NCBI GenBank assembly: GCA_015075625.1 | Contig: JABTTZ010000001.1 | Span: forward strand, 1,612,001-1,676,000 | DNA: 64,000 bases | Source: Anaerolineales bacterium | GTDB taxonomy: Bacteria > Chloroflexota > Anaerolineae > Aggregatilineales > UBA2796 | Reading direction: 5' to 3' | In this document: in pieces, positions 51,900-60,808 of the stretch | Layout: each line of letters begins with the position of its first letter | Position numbering within the stretch: position 1 is the stretch's first letter | Translations under genes and position numbers: made by a program | The notes under the pieces: model-generated | What the model saw: the letters and a program-made list of their open reading frames with translations, nothing else | The model's database searches: none | Told to the model about the DNA's origin: nothing

Positions 51900-52561
51900 G
51901 CCCGCCCCGTTGTGTGGACAATGAGCAGCAACCCAGAGGCAAAACGCACCTCTGCCGCCGCCGCCGTCATCACATTGGACACCCCCCGCGACGGACCGAC
52001 GCGCAGCGCCTCTCCCTGAAGGGGATAGTGCAAGCCCTGTGTGTAAATCCCCTCCACACTGGTGGTCAGGGGGATCAGCGAGATCGTATCGCCCGCCGCG
52101 CCGCTGAGGGACGTGCTGCCGGGGTGGGCAACCCATGTTGTCTCTCGCCCGTTGACGATGCGCACATCACGCCCTTGCAAGGCGGGCAAAGTCAGCAGTT
52201 GAAGGTTGCCAAGCGTCTGATCCAAACGCCCGCCAAGCGCCCCAATCAGACGGAGGGTTGTACCTCCCTTCTCCAACGCGGCGAGCAGCGCTAGTTCGAG
52301 GTCGGTTTCGTCTTTTGCCGCCGGAAAGCGCCGCACCTCAGCGCCCTTTGCCGCCACCTCTGCCAAGCGTTGGGGGTCAGCCGAATCCAAATCGCCCACG
52401 ACAATATCCGGCTGAACGCCAAGATGAAGGGCATGGCGCAGCCCGCCATCAGCAACAACGGCGAGACGTCGATCAGGAGGGGTTGTTTGATACCCTTCGA
52501 GCGCGGCGTGGACGGCTTCCCCCTCATGAAGATCGCCATTGGCAAAAAGAAGAACGTACAT
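51896..52561 (-). CDS. thiN: Thiamine diphosphokinase
   Basis: About 221 residues. It transfers pyrophosphate from ATP to thiamine to make the cofactor ThDP. It starts YVLLFANGDL and has VVADGGLRHALHLG, PDIVVGDLDSADP and KDETDLELAL, all typical thiamine pyrophosphokinase motifs, then GALGGRLDQTLGNLQLL. Start at 52561 with AAGGTG upstream. Coupled to the permease gene. Confidence 0.95.
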   Translation of the reverse strand: MYVLLFANGDLHEGEAVHAALEGYQTTPPDRRLAVVADGGLRHALHLGVQPDIVVGDLDSADPQRLAEVAAKGAEVRRFPAAKDETDLELALLAALEKGGTTLRLIGALGGRLDQTLGNLQLLTLPALQGRDVRIVNGRETTWVAHPGSTSLSGAAGDTISLIPLTTSVEGIYTQGLHYPLQGEALRVGPSRGVSNVMTAAAAEVRFASGLLLIVHTTGRA

Positions 52562-52676
52562 GGTCACCTTTTTATCTCTCTCTAAGTGCCTCTCCAGCGG
52601 CGGGCGCAAGCATCGCGCCCCTACGGATGCGAGATCATAGGCGCTCCCGCCTGTTCATTGTGGTTATACGTAGTCG

Positions 52677-55600
52677 CTATCCACCCTGCCGTTCTAACCA
52701 CGCCGCCGCCTCGGATAAAACCTCATCCAAGGAACGCCCGTTTTCCAATGCGGGAAAGGAGCGCAAGGCGTCACGCTGCGCTTTGGGAAAGCGTTCCCAC
52801 AGCAGCGCCGCCTCATTCTGATGATCCGGCTCAAAGGGGTGGGCGTCTGCGATCCGTAAAAAGATGGCGGCTTTTGCCCGCTGTCCCAGGGCAAAGGCGT
52901 AGGCGGCAAGGCTGGTCATGATCTCCACTTTCACCCACATCACATCGCCAATGCTTGGAATGATCGTCATCGCTTCTAACAAGAGCGTGCGTGCTTCGGC
53001 AAGATTGTCTATATCGATATGAAGGGCAGCCAGTTTGCCCAAGCCAATGACCAACGTATGGGTGGAACGCATGGCGCGGCGCAGCGCTAGACTTTCTTCA
53101 AGGTAGGTGCGGGCTTCCTCAAAGCGCCCCTGCCGGCGGGCGATGATTCCCAGATTTTTGGCGCACATGGCGCTTTCATAGCGGTTGCCATACTGCCGGA
53201 AACGCTCCAACGAGGCGCTTAGATAGACAATGGCAGCCTCGTATTCGCGCCGAAAGAAGGCAATCCGTCCCCGCCCCATGTCAATGTATGCCTTGCCAAA
53301 ATCATCCCCAATCTGGCTGCACAACTGATAACTCTGTTCAAAATAAACTTCGGCACGGGGATAATCGCCCAAAAAGGTGAGCGAGGTGGCGCATTCCCAG
53401 GCGCAGGTGGCGGCATTTTGAATATCACCCACGTGCTGATACCCCGCCAACGCCTGTTCATAATTGGTAAGTGATTGCGGAGTACGCCCCTGAATGTGGT
53501 TGAAATAGGCAAGCGCATAATGTCCCGCTGCCAAACCAACCGGATCGTTTAAGGTGGTGTGGAGTGCCAACCCTTCTTCAAGGACCTTTTCGGACTCAGC
53601 AAAGCGCCCCGCCCGCAGCAGCGCATTGCCAAAGCCAAGGAGAAGTTTCCCTTTTTGGGATGGATCAAAGTTTTCTGCCTGTGGTAACAGGCTGAGCGCC
53701 TCTTGAAAGACTTCTGGCGCGGCGCTTAAATCGCCCCGTTTGGTAAGGTACTGCCCCTTCAGGCGCAAAAAGATCACACGGCGGGCAATATCTTGCGGCG
53801 GAATGAGCGCTAAGCCTTCCTCTAGAAGGCGGAGTGCCTCCGGCAAATTTCGCTGAAGGCGGTGCCCCTCCGTCGCCTGTTGGATGTAATGAAGTGTCTT
53901 GGCAGCATCGCCCGCCGCCCGCCAATGGTAAAGCAGCCGCATGGCATGGGCAGGTGATTCAGGGTACAGCCTCTCAATAATCTGGGCAGCGGTGCGGTTC
54001 AGCGTAAGGCGTTCGGTATTCTCCAAACTATATAAAAGCCCCTCTCGAATCTTGTCGTGGCTAAAGCGCCATACATAGCCATCGACCTCCACAATATGGG
54101 CATCAGCACAGGCGCTCAGCCAGTGTTCCAAGTTCAGCCCAGGCTCGTAACAGGCGATCACATCGAGATCAAGGGTGCGCCCCAAGACCGCCGCAAAACG
54201 CACACTAGGGTGAAAGGCAGCGGGGAGGCGCGTAAGACGATGATGGACAACGCTCAAAATGTGTTTGGAGATCAACTGCGAGGGGAGTGTTTTCTCTCCG
54301 ATGAAATCGAGGCTGCCAGCCGTTTCCGCCAAAATATGGAGGACATCAATGGCAAAGAAGATATTCCCTTCGCTGTGATCGGCAACAAACGACACCACCT
54401 GCGGGTTGCGCCCGCTCTCGCCCACCATTGCCGTTGTCAGCGAGGCGATTGCCGCCGGAGGGAGGCGTTTCAAATTCAGATGGGTTGTCCCTGGCGGAAA
54501 GGTCTCGGCAAAGTGTGGATAATCGTCACTGCGATAGGTTGCCATGATCGCTATCGGTCTGGTGAGGGCAAGCTGAAAGAGGTTATGGATCAGATCGGTA
54601 TCATCCTCTGCCCAATGAATATCCTCCAAAAGGATGAGCAGCGGGGAGGTCTGCCGCTCCAGAAGTCCACGAATCACTTGGAAAAGGCGAATACCATCGT
54701 GGGGCGCTTCTAAAATGGGGATATCGGGAATGTCCTGATCGAGCAGCGTGTTTATCTCCGGTAACACTGTCTTCAAGACACCCGCTTCCAACGGGCTGAG
54801 ATCGCTTTGAATCACCAATGGGGCAAGAATGCCGCGCAGCAGCGCATGAGGAATGCCGCGCCCTTCTTGTGCCTGCCCGCGCAGCACCTGAATACCCCGC
54901 ACCAACGCCCGTATCCGTAGTTCCTCCAACAGGCGGGATTTGCCAATGCCGGCTTCCCCGCCAATCAGCCGCGCCGTGCCTTTGCCCCCCTCAACGGCAG
55001 TGAGCGCCGCCTCCAATTGGGCAAGCTCATTCTCGCGCCCAATGAAGGGCGCATGGGCAAGGAAACTTTCGCGGACGGTGTATGTTTCAGGCAGGGTGGA
55101 CACCGCCGCCGCCTGAAGGGAAAGCGCCGCCGCCAACGCTGAAGGAAAGCGTGTGGTTGGCTTTGTCGCCAGAAGGTGCTTTATCCACCCCGCCAGCGAA
55201 ACGCCCGCTGCCTCGATGAGCGGATTATCGTCACGTGTTCCCTTAAACAGGGCATCAAGAAAGGCGTCCAGCGTGAGCGCGTTCAGAGGGCGCTCCCCCA
55301 TGAACAATTCATAGGCGATAACGCCCACCGCATACAAATCCGTCGCTTCGCTTGGGGCGTCTCCACGTAAAATTTCAGGGGCAATATAGAGGATTGATCC
55401 GGCAATCGGCATTTTTTGAGTATGGTCTTTCAATGCCAAACCGAAATCGAGGACTTTCAACCCGCCCCCGACGGGGATCACGATATTGCTTGGTTTAAGG
55501 TCACGGTGGACAATGCCATGACGGTGAAGGTAGCGCAAGGCGGCAAGAATGTCCAAGAGCAGCCCCACCCGCCCGCTGATGGGCAGCGTCCGCCCGATGC

Positions 55601-55928
55601 TGACGACATCCTGCGGGGCGGCGAGCAGTTCCATCGTGAAAAACGGCTGGTGGGCAGCGTCCACCCCATAATCAAGGACGCTGACAATATTTGGATGGCG
55701 CAGCGACGCCAACAAGCGAAACTCGTGGGTCAGGGCGAGCAGGTTTTCCCGCTCGATGCTCTCGGTCGTCCCCTGGAGGGCAGCGGGGGGAATAATTCGT
55801 TTGAGGGCAACATCCTTCCCCCGTAGGCGATCATAGGCGCGGTAGACTTCCCCCATACCCCCCGTGCCGAGGGGTTCAAGAAGGCGATAGCGGTTTCCAA
55901 TAAAGGCAATAGTCTGTTTGTCGTCCAT
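52677..55928 (-). CDS. PknK-like Ser/Thr kinase with AAA ATPase and TPR repeats
   Basis: About 1083 residues, soluble. The N-terminal kinase domain (about 13-265) has GTGGMGEVYRAYD, VALKRI, HRDLKPSN, DFGLAL and APEIL. Next is an AAA_16/STAND ATPase (about 295-600): FIGRENELAQLE, Walker A GGEAGIGKS, Walker B LLILLEDIHWA. The C-terminal about 400 residues are TPR-like repeats (e.g. YALAYFNHIQGR, CAKNLGIIARRQGRFEEA). The architecture matches PknK-type signalling ATPases but without a DNA-binding domain. Start taken at the ATG at 55928; a GTG two codons earlier is possible. Confidence 0.92.
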   Translation of the reverse strand: MDDKQTIAFIGNRYRLLEPLGTGGMGEVYRAYDRLRGKDVALKRIIPPAALQGTTESIERENLLALTHEFRLLASLRHPNIVSVLDYGVDAAHQPFFTMELLAAPQDVVSIGRTLPISGRVGLLLDILAALRYLHRHGIVHRDLKPSNIVIPVGGGLKVLDFGLALKDHTQKMPIAGSILYIAPEILRGDAPSEATDLYAVGVIAYELFMGERPLNALTLDAFLDALFKGTRDDNPLIEAAGVSLAGWIKHLLATKPTTRFPSALAAALSLQAAAVSTLPETYTVRESFLAHAPFIGRENELAQLEAALTAVEGGKGTARLIGGEAGIGKSRLLEELRIRALVRGIQVLRGQAQEGRGIPHALLRGILAPLVIQSDLSPLEAGVLKTVLPEINTLLDQDIPDIPILEAPHDGIRLFQVIRGLLERQTSPLLILLEDIHWAEDDTDLIHNLFQLALTRPIAIMATYRSDDYPHFAETFPPGTTHLNLKRLPPAAIASLTTAMVGESGRNPQVVSFVADHSEGNIFFAIDVLHILAETAGSLDFIGEKTLPSQLISKHILSVVHHRLTRLPAAFHPSVRFAAVLGRTLDLDVIACYEPGLNLEHWLSACADAHIVEVDGYVWRFSHDKIREGLLYSLENTERLTLNRTAAQIIERLYPESPAHAMRLLYHWRAAGDAAKTLHYIQQATEGHRLQRNLPEALRLLEEGLALIPPQDIARRVIFLRLKGQYLTKRGDLSAAPEVFQEALSLLPQAENFDPSQKGKLLLGFGNALLRAGRFAESEKVLEEGLALHTTLNDPVGLAAGHYALAYFNHIQGRTPQSLTNYEQALAGYQHVGDIQNAATCAWECATSLTFLGDYPRAEVYFEQSYQLCSQIGDDFGKAYIDMGRGRIAFFRREYEAAIVYLSASLERFRQYGNRYESAMCAKNLGIIARRQGRFEEARTYLEESLALRRAMRSTHTLVIGLGKLAALHIDIDNLAEARTLLLEAMTIIPSIGDVMWVKVEIMTSLAAYAFALGQRAKAAIFLRIADAHPFEPDHQNEAALLWERFPKAQRDALRSFPALENGRSLDEVLSEAAAWLERQGG

Positions 55929-56053
55929 ACCCACATCTCATCCCACTTGGAGGAGGGATTATAGATCGGCGTTTGAAAAAACATAGGCGTTAAGACAAAA
56001 TGATAGTCTGTACGGTACAATGGCAAAAAACGACGAGACGAGGGCTATTTCCG

Positions 56054-56701
56054 TTGTCTGACCTAATCACCCTGCGCGATCCGCGTTCGCCGGCTGCCGA
56101 AGCCTATCGCGCCTTGCGCACCAGTATTCAATTTGCTGGCGTCGATGCGCCCATTCACACCCTGCTGGTGACTGCCTGTGCAGGAGAAGATGGGAAAAGC
56201 CTCGCCATTGCCAACCTTGCCGTCACCCTGGCGCAAGGCGGGCAGTCGACCATCCTTGCCGATGCCGATTTGCGCCGTCCGGCACAGCATACACTTTGGA
56301 AACAGGGCAACGAGAAGGGCATGACAACAATGATCCTAGACGGCGAGGCGCTTCGTGAGCCACCCCTAAAGCCCGTCGGCGTGGAGAATCTTGCCCTGCT
56401 CACCAGTGGAATAATCCCGCCCAATCCGGCGGATTTGTTCGGCTCGAAACGGATAGATGAGGTCATTGCGGCGCTGAAGGGGCGGGCAAATCTGGTCGTC
56501 TTTGACGCCCCGCCTGTCCTCGCCGTGACGGATACGGCGCTTTTGGCTACAAAGGTCGATGCCGTGCTGCTTGTCATTCGCGCCGGAGTCACCCGCCGCG
56601 ACCATGCCCGCCGCGCCCGCGAGATGCTGGAGGGGTTAAAGGTGCGCGTCATTGGCGCGGCGCTGACGAACGCCCCCCGCGAGGCAGGCGTAACCTATTG
56701 A
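56054..56701 (+). CDS. CapB/CpsD-like tyrosine-kinase-family ATPase
   Basis: About 215 residues from the TTG at 56054 (MSDLITLRDPRSPAAEAYR); an ATG at 56000 gives 18 more residues without a binding site. It is the cytoplasmic half of a bacterial tyrosine kinase: Walker A in ACAGEDGKSLAIA (residues about 44-49, with an Asp inserted relative to GEGKS), Walker A' LADADLRRP and Walker B VVFDAPPVL. The C-terminus has a single Tyr at the end rather than a Tyr cluster. No Wzz/CapA membrane partner or polysaccharide gene is adjacent. Confidence 0.85.
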   Translation: MSDLITLRDPRSPAAEAYRALRTSIQFAGVDAPIHTLLVTACAGEDGKSLAIANLAVTLAQGGQSTILADADLRRPAQHTLWKQGNEKGMTTMILDGEALREPPLKPVGVENLALLTSGIIPPNPADLFGSKRIDEVIAALKGRANLVVFDAPPVLAVTDTALLATKVDAVLLVIRAGVTRRDHARRAREMLEGLKVRVIGAALTNAPREAGVTY

Positions 56702-56790
56702 TCTCGCCACTGGGGGGCTTCTCCAAACCTGTGCGAAGCGCCCCCGCGCCATTCGTTATGAAGCTTACACACTAAAGAAGGTTTTGGCTC

Positions 56791-57510
56791 ATGCGCTATG
56801 ATTTTGCCCTTTGGCACGCTCAATTTCCGCGGTTCACCTTCCGCGATTTTTACGCCTTTGAAGCGCACGTCAAAACCGCCCGCGCCCGTCGGGGGCTGCC
56901 GATGATCCCCGAATGGTATCAGTTTCCCGTCTTTTATTTCTCCAACCCCCGCGCCTTTTTCTACCATGACGACCCCATCCACGCGCCAGCGCGGACAGAA
57001 GCGCTCGATTTTGAATTGGAGGTGGCGGCGATCATCGGCACGCCCGGAATGAACATCCCCGCAGACGAAGCAGATCACTATATTGCTGGCTACACCATCC
57101 TGAACGATTGGTCGGCGCGGGATATTCAACGCGAAGAAGTCAAGGTGGGCTTGGGTCCGGCAAAGGGCAAAGACTTTGCCACCTCCATTGGCGCATACCT
57201 TGTGACGCCCGATGACCTGGCGGATCGCCGTTCGGGGAAGGGCTACGACCTGACAATGATCGCCCGCCGCAACGGGATCGAGATCACAGGCGGAAATTGG
57301 AACACGATCACCTTCAGCTTTGCTGAGATGATCGCCCGTGCCAGCGAGGATGCCATGCTCTATCCGGGCGATGTCATTGGGTCGGGGACGGTGGGCGGCG
57401 GCTGTATTTTGGAGTTGGGCGCAGAGAACGCCGGCGGGTGGTTACAGGCGGGCGACGTGATCGAATTGGAGATCGAACGGTTGGGAATTCTGCGGAACAA
57501 GATCGTTTAA
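56791..57510 (+). CDS. Fumarylacetoacetate hydrolase family protein
   Basis: 239 residues with the FAH catalytic domain. LDFELEVAAIIG supplies metal-ligand Glu residues, GYTILNDWSARDIQ and KGKDFATSIG follow, and the C-terminal GDVIGSGTVGGGC is diagnostic. Such enzymes cleave or hydrate beta-diketones in aromatic catabolism; substrate cannot be assigned from sequence. It is separated from the CapB-like gene by 89 bases; a terminator-like hairpin follows. Confidence 0.9.
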   Translation: MRYDFALWHAQFPRFTFRDFYAFEAHVKTARARRGLPMIPEWYQFPVFYFSNPRAFFYHDDPIHAPARTEALDFELEVAAIIGTPGMNIPADEADHYIAGYTILNDWSARDIQREEVKVGLGPAKGKDFATSIGAYLVTPDDLADRRSGKGYDLTMIARRNGIEITGGNWNTITFSFAEMIARASEDAMLYPGDVIGSGTVGGGCILELGAENAGGWLQAGDVIELEIERLGILRNKIV

Positions 57511-57564
57511 AGCGCCGCCGCATCCTCCCTCTGCGCAGTGGTTATGCTCATCGGTACGCCGCTG

Positions 57565-57593
57565 CCCCCTTTGCCTCCTTGTGGCAGAGGGGG
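57565..57593 (+). terminator. Hairpin downstream of the FAH-family gene
   Basis: CCCCCTTTGCC/GGCAGAGGGGG, 11 bp with one G-U, loop TCCTTGT. Nearly the same stem as at 3085-3113, so the hairpin is itself a repeated element. No T-tract follows. The rest of 57511-57804 carries TATACT at 57600 and no gene. Confidence 0.5.
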
Positions 57594-57804
57594 TGAGTGC
57601 TATACTGAACGAAAGCGATACTGAGTTGAGATAAAACGATCATCCCCTAATCGCTAAAGACTCTCTGCCGGCTTGCCCTTTTCCTCGTCTACGGAGAGGG
57701 CGTTAGGGGGGGGACCCGTTTTGCCTCACGTTCACACTCTGTTTACATCTGTAAGGTATCTTCCCATAGGGTAGCGAACGATCCCCTGAACGGGAGCAAG
57801 GAAA

Positions 57805-60000
57805 GTGGCAGGGCATATGGGCTTCTCCATTGGCGAGACCGTTGGTCCGTATCGCATCACACAGCAGCTAGGGCTTGGCGGCATGGCAACCGTCTACAGC
57901 GCATACCATGCGAATTTGGATCGCTATGTCGCTATCAAAGTCCTCCACGCGGCGCTGAAGGCAGATTCCGCCTTTGAGGAACGCTTCCGGCGGGAGGCGC
58001 AGATCGTTGCCAAACTGGAACATCCGAACATCGTCCCCGTCTATGATTACAGCCAGTACGAGGGCGAGCCGTACCTCGTCATGAAGTTTATCGAGGGCGA
58101 GACGCTCAAAGCCCGTATAGGCGGCGAGGCGCTTTCCCTAGCGGAAACGCTGCGCCTGATCAACGCCGTCAGCGCCGCCCTGACCTATGCCCACGAGCGC
58201 GACATCCTTCACCGCGACATCAAACCCTCAAACATCCTGATCGAAACCCGCACGGGTGAGCCGTACATTGCCGATTTCGGCTTGGCGCGGATCGCCAGCA
58301 TGGGCGAATCGACCCTGAGCAAAGACATGCTTCTGGGGACGCCGCAGTACCTCTCTCCCGAACAGGCATCGGGCGGGGCGCTTGCGCCGGCAACGGACAT
58401 TTATTCCCTCGGCGTCGTCGTCTATGAGATGGTCTGCGGGCGCGTCCCCTTCACGGCGGATACACCCTACGCCATCATCCACAACCACATTTACGCCCCG
58501 CTGCCCATGCCCCGCCAGATGAACCCCACCATTCCGGCGGCGGTGGAGCGCGTCTTGTTGAAAGTCTTGGCGAAAGACCCCGCAGACCGCTACCCAACAG
58601 CGGTTGCCTTTGCCCAAGCCTTCACCACAGCGGTGCGAGAAAGCGGGCTTCGAGATTTTGCGACGAAAGACGTTCGCCCGCCGCGCCCTAGTGCTTCTGG
58701 CATGAATGATTTCAAGATCACCGCGCCCTCAGTGGCAAAAAGCGCCGCCGAACGCACGCCCTCGCCCATCCCCAACCCGATTGGCGCGGAGAGCAAGGCA
58801 GCCCGCAGCAGCGCCGTCCCCGCCGCCGAGGGAAAATCGACAGCGCTGAATGCCCCAACGGGCTATGTGAAACCCACTCCCCGCCAGCGCGGAGGGATGG
58901 CGCTCTTGTGGGGGGGCGTGCTGGTTGCCTTCGCCGTTGTTGTGGCGTTGATTGTCGTCATTGCCACCCGCCCGCACCCCCTAAGCGTGGCGAATGCGGC
59001 AACAACGCCCGCTGTTAACCCCTTATTGGTTACCAATTTAGCCGCTACCGGCGCGGCGAACCAGACCGCAGCGGCGCGGGCGCTAACGCCCACTGATGTG
59101 CCGCCGACCTTCCTTTTTTGGCATACCCCCACGCCCGACGAAGAGGCGACGCGCATCGCCGCCCTCCCGCCGACATGGACGCCCACCTACACGGTGACGC
59201 CACGCCCCACCCGCCCGACGAACACGCCGCGCCCAACGAGTACCCCGCGCCCTGCCGCTGCCACACCGCCGCCGCCCTCAGCGCCGCCGCCCTCACCGCC
59301 GCCGTCGCCATCGGGGGGCGGTCAGCCCGGTCAGCCCCCGCCTGTGGAGCAGCTTTACAACGGGGCGGACATTGCCGAGATCACCGCCTTTATCGCTCAG
59401 AATCCGGGGAACGTCCATGGCTATATGGCGCTGGCGCTGCGGCAGAGCGTTTCGGGGACGACAGCAGAGGTTGAGGCGAACGCGCTGAAGGCAGTTGAGA
59501 TGGCGGGGAAGGAACTGTTCCTTTTGCGCGATATGCTCACCTTTACCGAGCAGTTCAACGCCCGCACCCCAACAAGTTTTTCAAAAGCCGCCATTGGCAT
59601 CCTTAACGGGCTGCTTTATGCCTATACCCCCCTGCGCGAAGCAGTCGTCCGTAACAGCGCCTCTCTCGCCATGTTCACCTTTGCTAAGTCGGCAACGGTG
59701 GCGAACGGCTATGCAAAGGTCTTGGTCGATCTCGCCCAAAAGACGGACAGTGATCCGTACCTGATGATGCTTTCGGCAATGGCGCTGTTGAAAACGAACA
59801 ACACAACGGACGGTCTGGCGGCGATGACCCATGCCGCCAGCGGACGTCGGCTTGCCGCTGAAACCCATCTGGTACACGGTATAATCTTGAAGGCGTTGGG
59901 GCAGAAAGACAAAGCGAAAGCCGCCTTTGAAGAGGCGAACGGACGCCTTGCCCCCACCTGGGTGCGTGATGAAGTGCTGCGACAACTGGAAGGGATGTGA
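57805..60000 (+). CDS. Ser/Thr protein kinase with external helical-repeat domain
   Basis: 731 residues, GTG start. Kinase domain (about 13-275): GLGGMATVYSA, VAIKVL, HRDIKPSN near 138, DFGLAR, SPEQA. A membrane helix lies at about 366-390 (ALLWGGVLVAFAVVVALIVV), then a Thr/Pro-rich wall-spanning linker to about 515. The C-terminal about 215 residues are outside and look like TPR-type helical repeats (MLSAMALLKTNN, HGIILKALGQKDKAKAAFEEA). Its stop lies 3 bases before the tpiA start, so the two are co-transcribed. Confidence 0.92.
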   Translation: MAGHMGFSIGETVGPYRITQQLGLGGMATVYSAYHANLDRYVAIKVLHAALKADSAFEERFRREAQIVAKLEHPNIVPVYDYSQYEGEPYLVMKFIEGETLKARIGGEALSLAETLRLINAVSAALTYAHERDILHRDIKPSNILIETRTGEPYIADFGLARIASMGESTLSKDMLLGTPQYLSPEQASGGALAPATDIYSLGVVVYEMVCGRVPFTADTPYAIIHNHIYAPLPMPRQMNPTIPAAVERVLLKVLAKDPADRYPTAVAFAQAFTTAVRESGLRDFATKDVRPPRPSASGMNDFKITAPSVAKSAAERTPSPIPNPIGAESKAARSSAVPAAEGKSTALNAPTGYVKPTPRQRGGMALLWGGVLVAFAVVVALIVVIATRPHPLSVANAATTPAVNPLLVTNLAATGAANQTAAARALTPTDVPPTFLFWHTPTPDEEATRIAALPPTWTPTYTVTPRPTRPTNTPRPTSTPRPAAATPPPPSAPPPSPPPSPSGGGQPGQPPPVEQLYNGADIAEITAFIAQNPGNVHGYMALALRQSVSGTTAEVEANALKAVEMAGKELFLLRDMLTFTEQFNARTPTSFSKAAIGILNGLLYAYTPLREAVVRNSASLAMFTFAKSATVANGYAKVLVDLAQKTDSDPYLMMLSAMALLKTNNTTDGLAAMTHAASGRRLAAETHLVHGIILKALGQKDKAKAAFEEANGRLAPTWVRDEVLRQLEGM

Positions 60001-60003
60001 TTC

Positions 60004-60774
60004 GTGCGGAAACCGATCATTGCTGGCAATTGGAAGATGAACAAGACCCCCGCCGAGGCGGTCAATTTCGCCTTAGCCCTCGCCCCCCGTCTGCGCGAGT
60101 ATGGGGCGGTGGAATCGGTGGTTTGCCCCCCCTTTGTGGCGCTTGCCGGAGTTGCCGCCGCCCTCGCCGGCAGCGGCGTCCGCGTGGGGGCGCAGAACGT
60201 CCACGAGAAAGACAGCGGGGCGTTCACCGGACAGGTCTCCCCGCCCATGCTGAAGGGGCTTGTCGCCTACGTGATCATCGGTCATTCCGAGGTGCGCGCC
60301 TATCAGGGCGAGACGGACGCCCAGATCAACCTGAAGGCAAAGGCGCTCCTCGCGCACGGCTTGACACCGATCATCGCTGTTGGCGAAAGTGACGCGGTGA
60401 ATCGGGCGGGCGGCACCCTTGCCACCGTTGGGGCGCAGGTGCGGGCGGCACTAGCGGGCGTTTCTGCGGCGGAGGCTGCCTCTCTGGTCATTGCCTATGA
60501 GCCGATTTGGGCAATTGGCACGGGGCGCGTCCCTAGCCCAGAGGAAGCCAACGCGATCATCAAGGGGGCGGTGCGCGATGTCCTTGCCGAACTGTACAGC
60601 GCACAGACCGCCGCCCAAGTGCGCATCCAATACGGGGGAAGCGTCACGCCGGCAAACATGGTCGGCTTTATGTCCCAACCCGATATTGATGGGGCGTTGG
60701 TGGGTGGCGCCTCGTTAAAGGTGGATGATTTCCTCAGCCTTGTCGCGGCGGCGCGACAAGCGAAGGGTCTCTAG
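60004..60774 (+). CDS. tpiA: Triosephosphate isomerase
   Basis: 256 residues, GTG start. Interconverts glyceraldehyde-3-P and dihydroxyacetone-P. Catalytic residues: Lys11 in AGNWKMN, His in IIGHSEVR (family usually GHSERR), Glu in AYEPIWAIGTG; the phosphate loop is IQYGGSVTP. Full length. It sits between a kinase gene and a membrane-protein gene; other glycolytic genes are absent. Confidence 0.97.
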   Translation: MRKPIIAGNWKMNKTPAEAVNFALALAPRLREYGAVESVVCPPFVALAGVAAALAGSGVRVGAQNVHEKDSGAFTGQVSPPMLKGLVAYVIIGHSEVRAYQGETDAQINLKAKALLAHGLTPIIAVGESDAVNRAGGTLATVGAQVRAALAGVSAAEAASLVIAYEPIWAIGTGRVPSPEEANAIIKGAVRDVLAELYSAQTAAQVRIQYGGSVTPANMVGFMSQPDIDGALVGGASLKVDDFLSLVAAARQAKGL

Positions 60775-60808
60775 CCGAGACGACAGCCCCAGGCGAAGGG
60801 CGATCATT

